Made by a program: the position numbers and the translations under genes
NCBI GenBank assembly: GCA_964480915.1
Contig: CAYZRS010000018.1
Coordinates: forward strand, 1-64,000
Direction of reading: 5' to 3'
Source of the DNA: CAWGCE01 sp964480915
GTDB taxonomy: Bacteria > Planctomycetota > Planctomycetia > Pirellulales > Pirellulaceae
DNA length: 64,000 nt
Shown here: positions 43,744-53,392 of the stretch, piece after piece
How positions within the stretch are numbered: the first letter of the stretch is position 1
How the letters are laid out: each line of letters starts with the position of its first letter
Notes under the pieces: model-generated
Database searches by the model: none
What the model saw: the letters and a program-made list of their open reading frames with translations, nothing else
What the model was told of the DNA's origin: nothing

Positions 43744-45346
43744 CGAGCGGGATGGTCACAATGAACTGAGAGCCTTTTCCGGGCCCCTCGCTGGTTGGGA
43801 CGATGTCGCCACCGTGTTCTTGTATGATCGCGTACGAAATGGAAAGTCCGAGCCCCGTTCCCTTCCCGTCGCGACGCCGGGTATAGAAGGGCTCGAACAG
43901 ATGTTGTTTCACTTCATCGCTCATGCCGCAGCCGTTGTCGGCGACTCGCAGAACGGCCTGACCATCGGTTTGGTCGACCTGCACGGTGACCGATCCACCT
44001 TGGTCGATACTGTCGAGACCATTGGTAATGAGGTTGAGCAGTACTTGCTTCATTTCTTGAGCATTCATGTCGGCGATGACAGGTTCTTGACTCTCAAATG
44101 CGATGCGTTTTTGCTGGTACTTTCCCAGATGACCAACCATTTCGACGACTTCATGCGTCAGCGCCGTGAGGTCAGCGGCCGTCCGGTCGGATTCGCCCAG
44201 GCGGGCGAAATCCAACAGTTGGCCTGTAATCTGTTTGCAGCGGAATGCTTCATCCTGGATCATTCGTAGATACTGCCGAACGACGGTGATTTCAGCGTTG
44301 TGTGCTTCGTCGGGCAATTCGTCGTCCGCCTGAATGATGTCATGGAGTCGTTCTTCGAGCGACTCGGCGCAGAGGGCGATCGATTGCAGCGGATTATTGA
44401 TTTCGTGTGACACACCCGCCGCTAGGAAACCGACGCTGGCGAGCTGTTCGCTCCGGACGATTTCACGCGTTTTTTGCTTCACCTGGGCATCTAAGGCATC
44501 GTGGATTTCTTGGAATCGCTCCGTCATTTGGTTCATCGCGGTGGCCAACTCTTGCATTTCGTCGTGTGACTCGATTTCGATACGATGATCGAAATCGCCG
44601 CAGGCGACGCGCCGCGAGCCATTGAGCAGCTTGCGGAAAGGTTGGAAAAGTGAGTGGTAAAGAAACCACCCCAGACCAGTGAGCAGGCTGACGACGGCGA
44701 TAATACACAGCCAAGATAGAAGTATCCGGAAGCGATAGTCGTTGCGTACGCTAAGCGCCAAGTTCTCCATGCGTGTCTGCAAGAAAAGTGACAGTTCCTT
44801 GAACTCTCCAACGAGAACGAACAGCGTGTCATGGACTTCCATGAGATCGAACTGATCTTCAATGGCGTTAGGCTCCAGGAATCCCTTGAGCTTCGCCATC
44901 GATTTGTCAATGTCTCGCAGCTTGTCACTTTCATCTCGTTGCAGCCCCAGCCCTGAAGCAACCGTTATGTCGGAACGACTGCGTTCGAGACCTGCACGAT
45001 AAGCCTTCAATTTGGGGTCGATCATGCTGATGCCGAATTCCAGAGTTTGCTGCAGTTCTTGCAGATTCATGTTGCTAAACATGTCATCGTTCGCCGGAAA
45101 AGAAGCGTCTTGCGCGGGCGATTCCATCGAGCTCGAGACTTGCCTGACACTGGCGTCCATGGTCGACGCGATTTGATACATGTCGGTCGTCAGGGGAAGC
45201 TCAATGGCGCGATTGCTAATACCTTTCACCACGGCGCGATACGCATACGCCCCACGGATACCACTGATTGCTAGACAGAGCAGGATGACCGCCAGGATGG
45301 CAGTGGCGACGGTCAGTTTCTTTTTAATGGGCCAATGCGCGAACAT
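43694..45346 (-). CDS. Sensor histidine kinase
   Basis: The 550-residue kinase has two membrane segments (LTVATAILAVILLCLAISGI and ILLSWLCIIAVVSLLTGLGW) around a periplasmic sensor of about 170 residues. A HAMP domain (FRKLLNGSRRVACGDFDHRI), HisKA (GFLAAGVSHEINNPLQ, phospho-His in H-E-I-N-N-P) and HATPase (NLITNGLDSIDQG, VADNGCGMSDEVKQHLFEPF, GTGLGLSISYAI) follow. The start ATG at 45346 has AAGGAGGT immediately upstream, so the longer frame to 45475 is not used. Its end overlaps the response regulator, which it probably phosphorylates. Confidence 0.93.
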   Translation of the reverse strand: MFAHWPIKKKLTVATAILAVILLCLAISGIRGAYAYRAVVKGISNRAIELPLTTDMYQIASTMDASVRQVSSSMESPAQDASFPANDDMFSNMNLQELQQTLEFGISMIDPKLKAYRAGLERSRSDITVASGLGLQRDESDKLRDIDKSMAKLKGFLEPNAIEDQFDLMEVHDTLFVLVGEFKELSLFLQTRMENLALSVRNDYRFRILLSWLCIIAVVSLLTGLGWFLYHSLFQPFRKLLNGSRRVACGDFDHRIEIESHDEMQELATAMNQMTERFQEIHDALDAQVKQKTREIVRSEQLASVGFLAAGVSHEINNPLQSIALCAESLEERLHDIIQADDELPDEAHNAEITVVRQYLRMIQDEAFRCKQITGQLLDFARLGESDRTAADLTALTHEVVEMVGHLGKYQQKRIAFESQEPVIADMNAQEMKQVLLNLITNGLDSIDQGGSVTVQVDQTDGQAVLRVADNGCGMSDEVKQHLFEPFYTRRRDGKGTGLGLSISYAIIQEHGGDIVPTSEGPGKGSQFIVTIPLVAERNKKESHHQRQAA

Positions 45347-45502
45347 GACGACCTCCTTGTCGCGGCGTACGATGTTGGATTGCAATGCGGGCCCGAGAGT
45401 GTAGCAAGTTGCGAAATTCAACGGCAAGTTGCTGCGTTGGACGCCAGGATCTTCGAGAGGGGCGTTCGATAGCAACGCCAGCAGGTCGACCCGGAAACGA
45501 GC

Positions 45503-45528
45503 ACGGCGGAGACTTTCGTCTCCGCCGT
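45503..45528. terminator. 11-bp perfect hairpin
   Basis: ACGGCGGAGAC (45503-45513) and GTCTCCGCCGT (45518-45528) form an 11-bp perfect stem with a TTTC loop. It lies 29 bases after the stop of the proline-rich gene (minus strand) and upstream of the sensor kinase. No U-tract follows, so a terminator is likely but could equally be a dispersed REP-like element. Confidence 0.6.
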
Positions 45529-45556
45529 TGCACCAATCGCTCCCGTCAAAACTGAT

Positions 45557-47818
45557 TTATGAGGCGAAACCCCACATCGCCAAGATGGTGATGAGTTCCG
45601 CTTTGGCTCCCCGTTCGCTCAATGGAAATGCCGGAACGAGCCAAGGGGCGCAGCTCCCTGGTCGGTAATGGCCCAAGGGATAACGACATTCATTAGGTGG
45701 GTAGACGCCCATGTTGTAAGGCAGTAACAGGACGTTGCTAAAGAAGTGAGCCGTCGTGAACAGCGGCTGGAGGAACGGACCGGCCGAATGGCCATATCGT
45801 TCCAATTGGACGTCTTCAAAATAGAGTGGCTTATGACACAGGGAAGAAGCTTTCCAAGTGAAGGTGCACATTCGCCAGTCGCGAATTCCATCATCGTTCG
45901 CCAAGACGGTGCATTCGCCCGGCAGTCCCCACCAGGCCGTGATGAAGCATAGATCGTCATGGCTGAGGTGCTGAAACGGAATGGCCGAAACCCGTCCATC
46001 GATCGTGTCGACGAAAATCTGTCCGTCGCGAAAATCGACCAGCCTGCCGTTGGCGATCGACTGACCACCACGATCGTACCAAACTCGCGACGGAGCCTTT
46101 GCGAGCCGCTCTGCTTTGTCCTGTGCCGATTCGGCGATGTCTTCTGGTAGAGGAGAGTACGGTGGCGTGATATCGAGGCTAATGTCCATGACTCGCCGCT
46201 TCGTCAGTCGATCCCAAGCCGTGCGGCATTCATTCTCTTGCTCGCAGCAGTTGCGTTCGTCATAGATGCGATCACAAGGGAACTCTTTGTCTTCGTCATC
46301 CTGATCTTCGTCGTCGGCGAAAGCGTCTCGACCGTCTCCACGTGGTCGTTTTGGTTCCTTCGATTGCTTCGGCTGATCTTCATCTTCGTCGATTCTGGGA
46401 GTTCCAAGTCGATTCTCCAATTCGTCCAGTTCTCGTTGGAGCTCGTTTCGATCTTGGTCTACGCTCGAACCACCGTCTGCTTCGAAAGTGGGTTCCGGAT
46501 CGGGTAGGCGGGGCGCATTGTCTTCGTACGGGTCGGGCAGTGTTTGCGCCGGCTCGGGATCGGGGGAAGTCGGTGGAAAGTCGGGCTCGGTCGGTTCAGG
46601 AATCGATTCCGGTTCCGGTTGAGGTATTTGTGGTTGTGGCTGCGGCTGTTGTTCCGGCACGAAAGGCTCCGCCGGCATCGTGTCCGGGACGCGTTCGGGC
46701 GCGGGCGATTCTGGCTCTGTCAGGGGCCGTTCTGTGGGCGTTTCTGTGGATGGTTCGTCGAATGGGAAGTCATCGATTTCCGGTTGCGGCGACATCGGCT
46801 CTGTCGGTTCCGGGCCGAACGGATCGAGCAAGTCGGAATCCGGGTCTGGAATTGCCGGTTGTGTTGGTTCATCAAACGGCGACGCTGGAATATCTAGTTC
46901 GGGCAGTGCCTCGGGCGGAGGCGTTGCTGGTGCAGGATCTTCTGGAAAGAAGCTATCCGTATTCTTGGGCGGATCGGGAAGAGAATTTGGCGTCACGTCG
47001 CTCGGTTCGGGCGCATCGGGAAAGGTCCCGGGTTGACTGGGAAAGTCGCCCGGCGCGTCCGGCATATCTAGGTTTTCACCGAGTGGGTTGGCTTCGGGTG
47101 CGGTGAAGTCAAAAACACCTTCCGATGGTTTGGACGGTGCGGACGGAATTGGAAACTGTTCATCGTCGTACAGTTGCAAGTCGTCGAGCGACGGTTCTTC
47201 CGATTGCGCGAGCCGCGGACTCTGGATTTGCAGCGTCTGCCCTAATGAAGATGCACCAGATGATCCCGGCAGCAACTTGGGGGCAGTCAGGCGCGGCCGC
47301 ATTGGCTGCGGCTGGCTTGTTTCGGTTGCGTAGCTGGCCAATACGAAAGGCGATTGGTGCGTGCTGGTCGGTGTCGGTCGAGCATCGCCGAAGGGGTCTT
47401 TGAACGGATTGTCGGTCGCTCGATGGACTTGTCGAACTCGGCCCGTGGGAAGGTTGGCTGATTGATTTGCCATCGCCGAGTGATGCTGGAAATTAGCACG
47501 AACCGTGTCGCGATCGACGGGACGCGATTTAGGGACTGGCGTCGGGATCGGTTGCGTTTCGAACTGCTGATTCGGATCGGTGTTGCTTGGCGTTTGCCAT
47601 TGCAGCGACCGCTGCGGCTGCGCGTTTTGGTTGGTGTCGTGCCAAGCTTGAGTCCGCCAATCGTCAGAACGACGATTCCAGTCGGCGTTTTGTTGGGCCT
47701 TCGAGCAGGTAGGCGTGAGGAATGGGGTGAGGAGACAGGCGACAAAGAGTGCCGAGCGGAAGTTGCGAGAGTTACTCTGAACTGTAGTTCGGAGCTTCTT
47801 GCGTGATGGAAATGTCAT
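45557..47818 (-). CDS. Exported proline-rich protein with SHD1-like and conserved C-terminal domain
   Basis: The 753-residue protein has a long signal peptide (about residues 20-43, FRSALFVACLLTPFLTPTCS). A low-complexity region rich in P, E, D, Q (about residues 100-480) follows. An SHD1-like fold with SIANGRLVDFRDGQIFVDTI then leads into a C-terminal domain with W/Y/H/C-rich motifs (YFEDVQLERYGHSAGP, TTAHFFSNVLLLPYNMGVYP, YPLGHYRPGSCAPW). This C-terminal domain looks planctomycete-specific; its function is unknown. The start ATG at 47818 overlaps the 3' end of guaB by 47 bases. A homologous relation to a YTFM-like family is not visible. Confidence 0.7.
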   Translation of the reverse strand: MTFPSRKKLRTTVQSNSRNFRSALFVACLLTPFLTPTCSKAQQNADWNRRSDDWRTQAWHDTNQNAQPQRSLQWQTPSNTDPNQQFETQPIPTPVPKSRPVDRDTVRANFQHHSAMANQSANLPTGRVRQVHRATDNPFKDPFGDARPTPTSTHQSPFVLASYATETSQPQPMRPRLTAPKLLPGSSGASSLGQTLQIQSPRLAQSEEPSLDDLQLYDDEQFPIPSAPSKPSEGVFDFTAPEANPLGENLDMPDAPGDFPSQPGTFPDAPEPSDVTPNSLPDPPKNTDSFFPEDPAPATPPPEALPELDIPASPFDEPTQPAIPDPDSDLLDPFGPEPTEPMSPQPEIDDFPFDEPSTETPTERPLTEPESPAPERVPDTMPAEPFVPEQQPQPQPQIPQPEPESIPEPTEPDFPPTSPDPEPAQTLPDPYEDNAPRLPDPEPTFEADGGSSVDQDRNELQRELDELENRLGTPRIDEDEDQPKQSKEPKRPRGDGRDAFADDEDQDDEDKEFPCDRIYDERNCCEQENECRTAWDRLTKRRVMDISLDITPPYSPLPEDIAESAQDKAERLAKAPSRVWYDRGGQSIANGRLVDFRDGQIFVDTIDGRVSAIPFQHLSHDDLCFITAWWGLPGECTVLANDDGIRDWRMCTFTWKASSLCHKPLYFEDVQLERYGHSAGPFLQPLFTTAHFFSNVLLLPYNMGVYPPNECRYPLGHYRPGSCAPWLVPAFPLSERGAKAELITILAMWGFAS

Positions 47819-49229
47819 GAGGGTGGCTCTCTCTAACGCTCGCCGGCGAAACCCGAATAAATTGCGCGTCCTTACGCAATTCTTCAATCGTCCGCGTGCC
47901 GCAATAGCCCATCCCGGCTCTCAATCCGCCCACCAATTGGTAGACGAAGGGACCGAGTGGTCCTTTGAAGGGCACACGCCCTTCCACCCCCTCAGGCACG
48001 AGTTTCTTGTTGTTCCTGTTTTGTCCTTGTCGGTAACGTTCGCTGGAGCCCTTCACCATCGCTCCCATCGAACCCATGCCACGGTACGTTTTGAAAACGC
48101 GACCCTGGTAGATGATCTGGTCTCCCGGGCTCTCTTCGAGTCCGGCGAAAATCCCACCGATCATCACGGTGTGTGCACCAGCTGCGATGGCCTTCGTGAT
48201 GTCGCCCGAGTACCGAACGCCGCCATCGGCGATGATCGGAACGCCCGCGTCGGCAGCCACTTCGGCACACGCTGCGATTGCTGAAACTTGCGGAACACCA
48301 ATTCCGGACACGATTCGAGTCGTACAAATGGAGCCAGGGCCGATACCAACCTTCACGGCATTGACGCCCGCACTAATCAAATCGCGACATCCGTCCGCTG
48401 TGGCCACGTTGCCCGCGACCACATCGATGTCCCACTGTTTCTTAATCTCCTTCACTGTTTCCATGACGTTGGCCGAATGCCCGTGAGCACTGTCCACGAT
48501 CAGCACATCGACATCGTTGCCAATCAGGCTCTCACAACGTTCGAAATCCTTGACGCCAACCGCTGCTCCGACTCGCAAACGCCCTTGGCGGTCTTTGCAA
48601 GCACTCGGATACCGTTTCACTAAATCAATGTCTTTGATCGTGATCAGCCCTGTCAGGTTAAAGTCATCGTCAACCAGCAAAAGCTTCTCCACCTTTTTAG
48701 CCGTTAAAATTTTCTCAGCTTGCTCAAGCGTTACAGTCCCCCGCGCCGTAACCAAGTCTCTGCTGGTCATGACATCAGCCACTTTTAGGTCATTTGCCTC
48801 GAGAAAACGCAGGTCGCGGCGCGTCAGAATGCCTTCGAGGCGGCCCGAGCTGTTCACAATGGGCACGCCCGAGACGTTGTGCTTTTCCATGACTTCTTGT
48901 GCGGTTGCTACCGTTGCTTCCGATGAAAGCGTGACCGGGTCATCAATGATGCCATTAGCACTCCGTTTCACCTTGTCGACTTCTTCGGTTTGAGCCTCGA
49001 TCGACATGTTCTTGTGGATAACGCCCAGACCGCCCTGCTGAGAGAGAGCGATCGCCATGGCGCTTTCGGTCACGGTGTCCATGGGCGAGCTGAGCAGTGG
49101 GATGTGCAGCCGGATGCGCTCGGTCAGCTGAGTCGACACATCGACGTCGGCCGGTAGGACTTCGCTGTAGCGAGGCTCGAGCAGCACGTCGTCAAAGGTG
49201 ATAGCAAAGTCTGGGGATAGCTTTTTCAT
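47772..49229 (-). CDS. guaB: Inosine-5'-monophosphate dehydrogenase GuaB
   Basis: The 485-residue enzyme oxidises IMP to XMP with NAD+, the committed step to GMP. It has the N-terminal ALTFDDV-type start (FAITFDDVLLEPRYSEVLP), a two-CBS regulatory insert (about residues 90-210), the phosphate loop ADGGVRYSGDITKAI, and the catalytic Cys loop GPGSICTTRIVSGIGVPQ. The flap region contains VPEGVEGRVPFKGPL. Its 3' end overlaps the start of the proline-rich gene by 47 bases, suggesting the two are expressed together. Confidence 0.96.
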   Translation of the reverse strand: MKKLSPDFAITFDDVLLEPRYSEVLPADVDVSTQLTERIRLHIPLLSSPMDTVTESAMAIALSQQGGLGVIHKNMSIEAQTEEVDKVKRSANGIIDDPVTLSSEATVATAQEVMEKHNVSGVPIVNSSGRLEGILTRRDLRFLEANDLKVADVMTSRDLVTARGTVTLEQAEKILTAKKVEKLLLVDDDFNLTGLITIKDIDLVKRYPSACKDRQGRLRVGAAVGVKDFERCESLIGNDVDVLIVDSAHGHSANVMETVKEIKKQWDIDVVAGNVATADGCRDLISAGVNAVKVGIGPGSICTTRIVSGIGVPQVSAIAACAEVAADAGVPIIADGGVRYSGDITKAIAAGAHTVMIGGIFAGLEESPGDQIIYQGRVFKTYRGMGSMGAMVKGSSERYRQGQNRNNKKLVPEGVEGRVPFKGPLGPFVYQLVGGLRAGMGYCGTRTIEELRKDAQFIRVSPASVRESHPHDISITQEAPNYSSE

Positions 49230-49644
49230 CCAACTTCCTTGGTCGTCGCTCTAATGGCTGATCTAATGGCTTGGTGTCCCTTGATGGATAACCCATCATT
49301 ATCAGGCAGAAGTGACGAGTTGGCAACGACACCAGCCGACCGCCAATCAAAAGCCTCGCGGCCCCCGTGAGGCGACTTGTTCTGCTGTCTGGCGATCGGC
49401 AGGGTCGCTGCGGTGCCGGCCGGCTGACACCACCGCTGACATCGCTAGTACGGAATTTCCAGCTGTTAAGCTTTGAGCTTTGGGTTTTCTTGCACGTTTA
49501 CAGCGAAACGTACGATTGGGGGGGCGACGAGCCGATAATATCAAAAAGAAATCGCGACCTTGGCTAATTATTGGTTCGTACACTTACACAGGCAGTTTGC
49601 TGTTGCCTGTCCTAAGTGCGAATCAAATCGACGAGGCCACCCTC
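49230..49644. other. 415-base intergenic region upstream of guaB and a DUF1571 gene
   Basis: Divergent promoters are expected here. I see one hairpin (49353-49373) and no RNA gene. Several open frames cross the region but lack conserved motifs. Confidence 0.45.
49353..49373. other. 9-bp GC-rich hairpin
   Basis: GCCTCGCGG (49353-49361) pairs with CCGTGAGGC (49365-49373), with one G-U pair and the loop CCC. On the minus strand TTTTG follows, as in a weak terminator, but no minus-strand gene ends here. The role is unknown. Confidence 0.4.
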
Positions 49645-50541
49645 ATGAAACTGCTCAACCCATCGCCAAGCCGAGGACGATTCCTCGTCGCTATCATTAC
49701 GATGTGCCTGACGAATTCAGGTTTTGCTCAGTCGGCCGATCCGGCGGTTCACGAAACGATTGAACGTCGCGCGCTGAAGGTCACGCCCGCATCGCTGGAT
49801 GCGACGGCAACGGCTCATCCTCTTGTTCCGGTCCTGCAAATCGCCGAGCAATTGTACGAGCACATGAATCGGGAAATTCACGATTACACATGCGTGCTGG
49901 TGAAGCGCGAGCGAATTGATGGCGAGCTGCGTCCGTCGGAGCACGTCGCCGTTAAGTTTCGAGGTCATTTGAACAATGATGATTCGGCCGATCCGTTCAG
50001 TGTCTACGCTCGAGTCTTGGCTCCCAAGTCGATTGTGGGACGCGAGGTGCTCTATGTCGACGGTGAGAACGACGGCGAAATGCTCGTCACCCGTGGTGGC
50101 CGTCGCAATGCGACGATGACTTTCAGTATCCGACCTCAAGGGCGGATGGCGGCCAAAGACAATAAGTATCCCATCACCGAATTCGGCATGGAAAACCTGC
50201 TGGCTCGAATCATGGAAGTCGCCAAGCAGGACATGAAATTCGACGAGTGCTACGTCCGCTCGATCCCCAACACGAAGGTGGATGGCCGACTGTGCACGAT
50301 GTTTGAAGTGAAGCATCCGCACCCGCGGCGTCATTTCCTCTATCATCTTGCCCGCATCTTCGTCGACGATGAGTTGCGCGTGCCGGTGCGATTTGCGGCC
50401 TACACGTGGCCCGAAACCGAAGGGGGGGATCCGGTCCTGGTCGAGGAGTACACGTTCCGGAACATCCGGTTCAACGTTGGCCTCAACGATCGAGACTTCG
50501 CGTACGACCATCCGGATTACAAATTCCGCCCGGTCGATTAG
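49645..50541 (+). CDS. Exported DUF1571 protein
   Basis: The 298-residue protein has a signal peptide (RFLVAIITMCLTNSGFAQSA). The DUF1571 pattern follows: M-N-R-E-I-H-D-Y-T-C-V-L-V-K-R-E-R, then VAVKFRGHLN..., VYARVLAPKSIVGREVLYVD, PITEFGMENLLARIMEVAKQ and a C-terminal E-E-Y-T-F-R-N-I. The domain is frequent in planctomycetes and is thought to be extracytoplasmic; it resembles outer-membrane-lipoprotein sorting folds only loosely. GAGG precedes the ATG by 8 bases. A longer frame from 49480 lacks a signal sequence. Confidence 0.8.
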   Translation: MKLLNPSPSRGRFLVAIITMCLTNSGFAQSADPAVHETIERRALKVTPASLDATATAHPLVPVLQIAEQLYEHMNREIHDYTCVLVKRERIDGELRPSEHVAVKFRGHLNNDDSADPFSVYARVLAPKSIVGREVLYVDGENDGEMLVTRGGRRNATMTFSIRPQGRMAAKDNKYPITEFGMENLLARIMEVAKQDMKFDECYVRSIPNTKVDGRLCTMFEVKHPHPRRHFLYHLARIFVDDELRVPVRFAAYTWPETEGGDPVLVEEYTFRNIRFNVGLNDRDFAYDHPDYKFRPVD

Positions 50542-50582
50542 CGATCGCTAACGGGCACCGTCCCAACAGCTTCGTGCTGGTT

Positions 50583-51986
50583 TCATTCGGCCAGATCATC
50601 TGCGGTGTTGGTGAGCGCCGCCAAAATCTGCACGTCTTGATGTGCCATCACGCTGCGCAGGTCCAGTAGTAGCCGGCCGCTCTGAATCCGACCAAAGACC
50701 GATGGCTGTCCTAGGCGAAGTTCGGTCGCCAAGGCATCGACGCTCAGTTCGTGAGGTTCGATGGCGACGCACCACGTCGGGATCGATTGAGCCGGCACTG
50801 TGCCGCCGCCCAGCTGCGCCGTCGACTCGATCACTTCTGTCTGGGCCACTCGATCGCAGTCCAAAAGTTGAGCCGCCAACCTTTCCGCGCGGAGTCGCAA
50901 GTTGTCGGGGGAGGCGGACAGGAGCGTCAGCAGCGGAATCTGCAGCTTTGCCTGTTCCGGGTCGCGATAGAGTTTGAGTGTCGCTTCGAGCGCTGCGAGA
51001 GTCGATTTGCCGACGCGCAAGGCCCGCATCAACGGATGAGCCATCAACTGCGCGATCGCTTCCCGCTTTCCGACGACGATGCCGCACTGCGGACCGCCCA
51101 GTAGTTTGTCTCCACTGAATAGCACCAGATCGGCGCCCGCCTTGATACTCTCGGCAGCGATCGGTTCATCGGTGAGGCCGAATTGGGCAAAGTCGATCAG
51201 CGCACCGGAGCCAATATCGTCGATGACGAGGCAATCTTGCGCTCGGCCGAGTTTCACCATTTCGTCGAGGCTGGGCGCTTCCGTAAAGCCGACAATGCGA
51301 TAGTTGCTGGTATGCACCTTCATCATCGCCGCGGTTTGCTCGTTGATGGCGTTTTCGTAATCGCCGATGCGCGTTTTGTTGGTCGTCCCCACTTCACAAA
51401 GCGTTGTTCCGCCGGCCGACATGACATCGGGTAGGCGGTAGCTGCCGCCAATTTCGATCAACTCACCACGCGAGACAATCACTTCTTTGCCGCCCGCAAT
51501 CGCGGCCAATGTGAGCAGCGTTGCACCGGCGTTGTTGTTGACGACGAGCCCGGCTTCGGCTCCCGTATGTTCGCAGAGCAGTTTTTCGACCGCTTTGACG
51601 CGTTGACCACGGCCCCCGGTTTCGGCGTCAATTTCGAGCGTCGCGTAATTGCTGCTGATCGCCGCCATGGCTTCAATCGCGACCTGGGCCATGGGAGCAC
51701 GTCCCAACCCGGTGTGCAGTAGGACGCCGGTCGCGTTGATCACCGGTTTCAGCCGGCCCCGCTGCTCGCTGCTAATCCAAGCGGCGATCCGTTCCGAGAG
51801 TTCGGTCCTCGTTGGCAGTTGGACTTCTTCGGCCCGCACTTGGATTTCTTGTCGCAAGTTGTCCAGGAAGGTCCGTACTTCGGACACCACGACGTGATGG
51901 CTCACTCGATCGACAACGCTCTTCAGTGCTGGGGTTTCCAGCAATTCGTTGACCGAAGGGATATTGCGAAAAACACTATTCGGCAT
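50583..51986 (-). CDS. selA: L-seryl-tRNA(Sec) selenium transferase SelA
   Basis: The 467-residue PLP enzyme converts seryl-tRNA(Sec) to selenocysteinyl-tRNA(Sec) using selenophosphate. The fold-type I motif with the PLP Lys is LFSGDKLLGGPQCGIVVG. N-terminal SelA features are IPSVNELLE, LKPVINATGVLLHTGLGRAP and YATLEIDAETGGRGQR. I chose ATG at 51986, which gives the standard SelA length and N-terminus; the frame remains open to 52079. Directly upstream on the same strand (71 bases) is the FG-GAP selenoprotein gene. The rest of the machinery needed (selD, tRNA-Sec) is not in the window. Confidence 0.95.
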   Translation of the reverse strand: MPNSVFRNIPSVNELLETPALKSVVDRVSHHVVVSEVRTFLDNLRQEIQVRAEEVQLPTRTELSERIAAWISSEQRGRLKPVINATGVLLHTGLGRAPMAQVAIEAMAAISSNYATLEIDAETGGRGQRVKAVEKLLCEHTGAEAGLVVNNNAGATLLTLAAIAGGKEVIVSRGELIEIGGSYRLPDVMSAGGTTLCEVGTTNKTRIGDYENAINEQTAAMMKVHTSNYRIVGFTEAPSLDEMVKLGRAQDCLVIDDIGSGALIDFAQFGLTDEPIAAESIKAGADLVLFSGDKLLGGPQCGIVVGKREAIAQLMAHPLMRALRVGKSTLAALEATLKLYRDPEQAKLQIPLLTLLSASPDNLRLRAERLAAQLLDCDRVAQTEVIESTAQLGGGTVPAQSIPTWCVAIEPHELSVDALATELRLGQPSVFGRIQSGRLLLDLRSVMAHQDVQILAALTNTADDLAE

Positions 51987-52057
51987 ACTCGGCTCCAGGC
52001 GTGACAGTTCCGTTACCCACCAGTGTAACGTGGAACCAATTGACGCGCACACGCCAA

Positions 52058-53392
52058 CTACTGTTGAAGATAGAGCCAAACGTGTCCGGTCATTGTTTCA
52101 TCCAAGAACTCGGCTTTCATCGCGTAGAGTTCGCCAAATTTCTGAGATTGTTTTTCCACCTCTGCCATCAGCTTTTCGCTCGGTTCGCCCTTCTTTACAG
52201 CATCCGCATAGGCCGTCTGCGCTGCGGAATACTTGGGCATCAGTTTCTTCATGCCTTCATCGTATGCCTGCTTCTTGGCCTTGAATGTGGCCTCCGAAAG
52301 GTCGGCCTTGCGGTTACTGATGGTGACCGAATCACCAACCAACAGGTCCCATTTTCCATCGCCATTCCAATCGGTCGCCCAGACTCGAGTGCTGGCCGAC
52401 GGGCTCACCATACCGCCGTCGTCCGTGGTCTGCTGCTGTGAACTGGGCGTGCCGACGAGCTGCTTAAATTTGCTCCACTCCGGTTCTGTTCGGGACCCGA
52501 CGTTCTCGGAGAGAAAAGCGCCACCATTGGAAGTGCCCGACAAGAGATCCAAATCGCCATCGTTGTCCCAGTCGACCAAATGAGGCGCGCTGTGGGCGGC
52601 GAGATTCCTGATCGACAATTTGACCGGCGTGTCGCTCAAGACAGTCGCTTCCGCCGTGCCCTCGTTTTGGACGTAGTAGAAGCTGCCCTCAAAGTTGCCC
52701 AGGACCAGATCAAGATCACCGTCACCGTCGTAATCGACGGCGTGTTGTTGGGTGCAGATATTCCACAGCGGCGTCTCTTGATTATTCGCTGCGGCCTCTT
52801 CGTCGCCCTCCTCTTCCGGAGGATGTTGGCATCTTACGGGCGCCCCCGAAGCGGTGAGCAACGGAGTCGCGGCGGCAAAACGAAGCTCACCTTCGCCGGC
52901 CAGTAACTCGATGTGTCCCGCTGAGTCGTCTTGCGACCAGTAGCAACCGGAAAGAATGTCTAACTCACCATCTTGGTTCCAATCCACAAACTGTGGAGTC
53001 GAGCTCGTGCATCACCAGACGCCAGGAACCGTCAGCGGTTCCTCTCCACTTGTCAGCCACTCTCCGCCAGCCAACTCGGGCGATGCACCGGGGGCGGCAA
53101 TATTTCGAAAGAACTTCATCTTCCCGCTGTTGAATTGTCCCACGACCAAATCGGTAGCACCATCGCCATCGACATCGGCCACCGTCGGGCAAGCGTAACC
53201 AGGCGCCTCGACCGAAACGGGCTCGCCATCAGCGGTCAGCTGAATCGGTTCCCCGAAGACATAGCCGGCCGATTCGCATTTGAGCGGCGCTGGTCCCAGA
53301 GAAATGGCCGTCGTCGTGGTGGATTCACTTTGAGTGCAACCGGCGAGTAACGCCCCGCAACTAATCAATACGCAGCCTGTCATCCAACGCAT
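52058..53392 (-). CDS. FG-GAP/VCBS repeat lipoprotein with in-frame UGA (putative selenoprotein)
   Basis: Two open stretches, 53392-53015 and 53011-52058, are in the same frame and separated by a single TGA at 53012-53014. Read through, they give 444 residues. The start carries a lipobox: TGCVLISCGALLAGCTQS (Cys19). At least five calcium-binding FG-GAP units follow, such as DVDGDGATDLVVG, DWNQDGELDILSG, DYDGDGDLDLVLG, DWDNDGDLDLLSG and DWNGDGKWDLLVG. A helical C-terminus (KKLMPKYSAAQTAYADAVKK) closes it. The UGA codon 127 is next to a Cys: PLTVPGVW-U-CTSSTPQFVD, just before the second FG-GAP. A SECIS-like hairpin follows. selA begins 71 bases downstream on the same strand. I infer a surface or periplasmic selenoprotein with a U-C pair; a nonsense mutation is the alternative. 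Confidence 0.75.
52983..52997 (-). promoter_or_regulatory. SECIS-like hairpin of the FG-GAP gene
   Basis: On the minus strand TCCAC (52997-52993) pairs with GTGGA (52987-52983) around AGTTT (52992-52988). The loop begins 20 nt after the UGA. It encodes part of STPQFVD, so it must be compatible with protein coding as well as RNA structure. Confidence 0.75.

Noticed and set aside
52987..53014. Frameshift rather than Sec in the FG-GAP gene
   Set aside because: The two open parts are in the same frame; only one in-frame UGA separates them, so no shift is needed.
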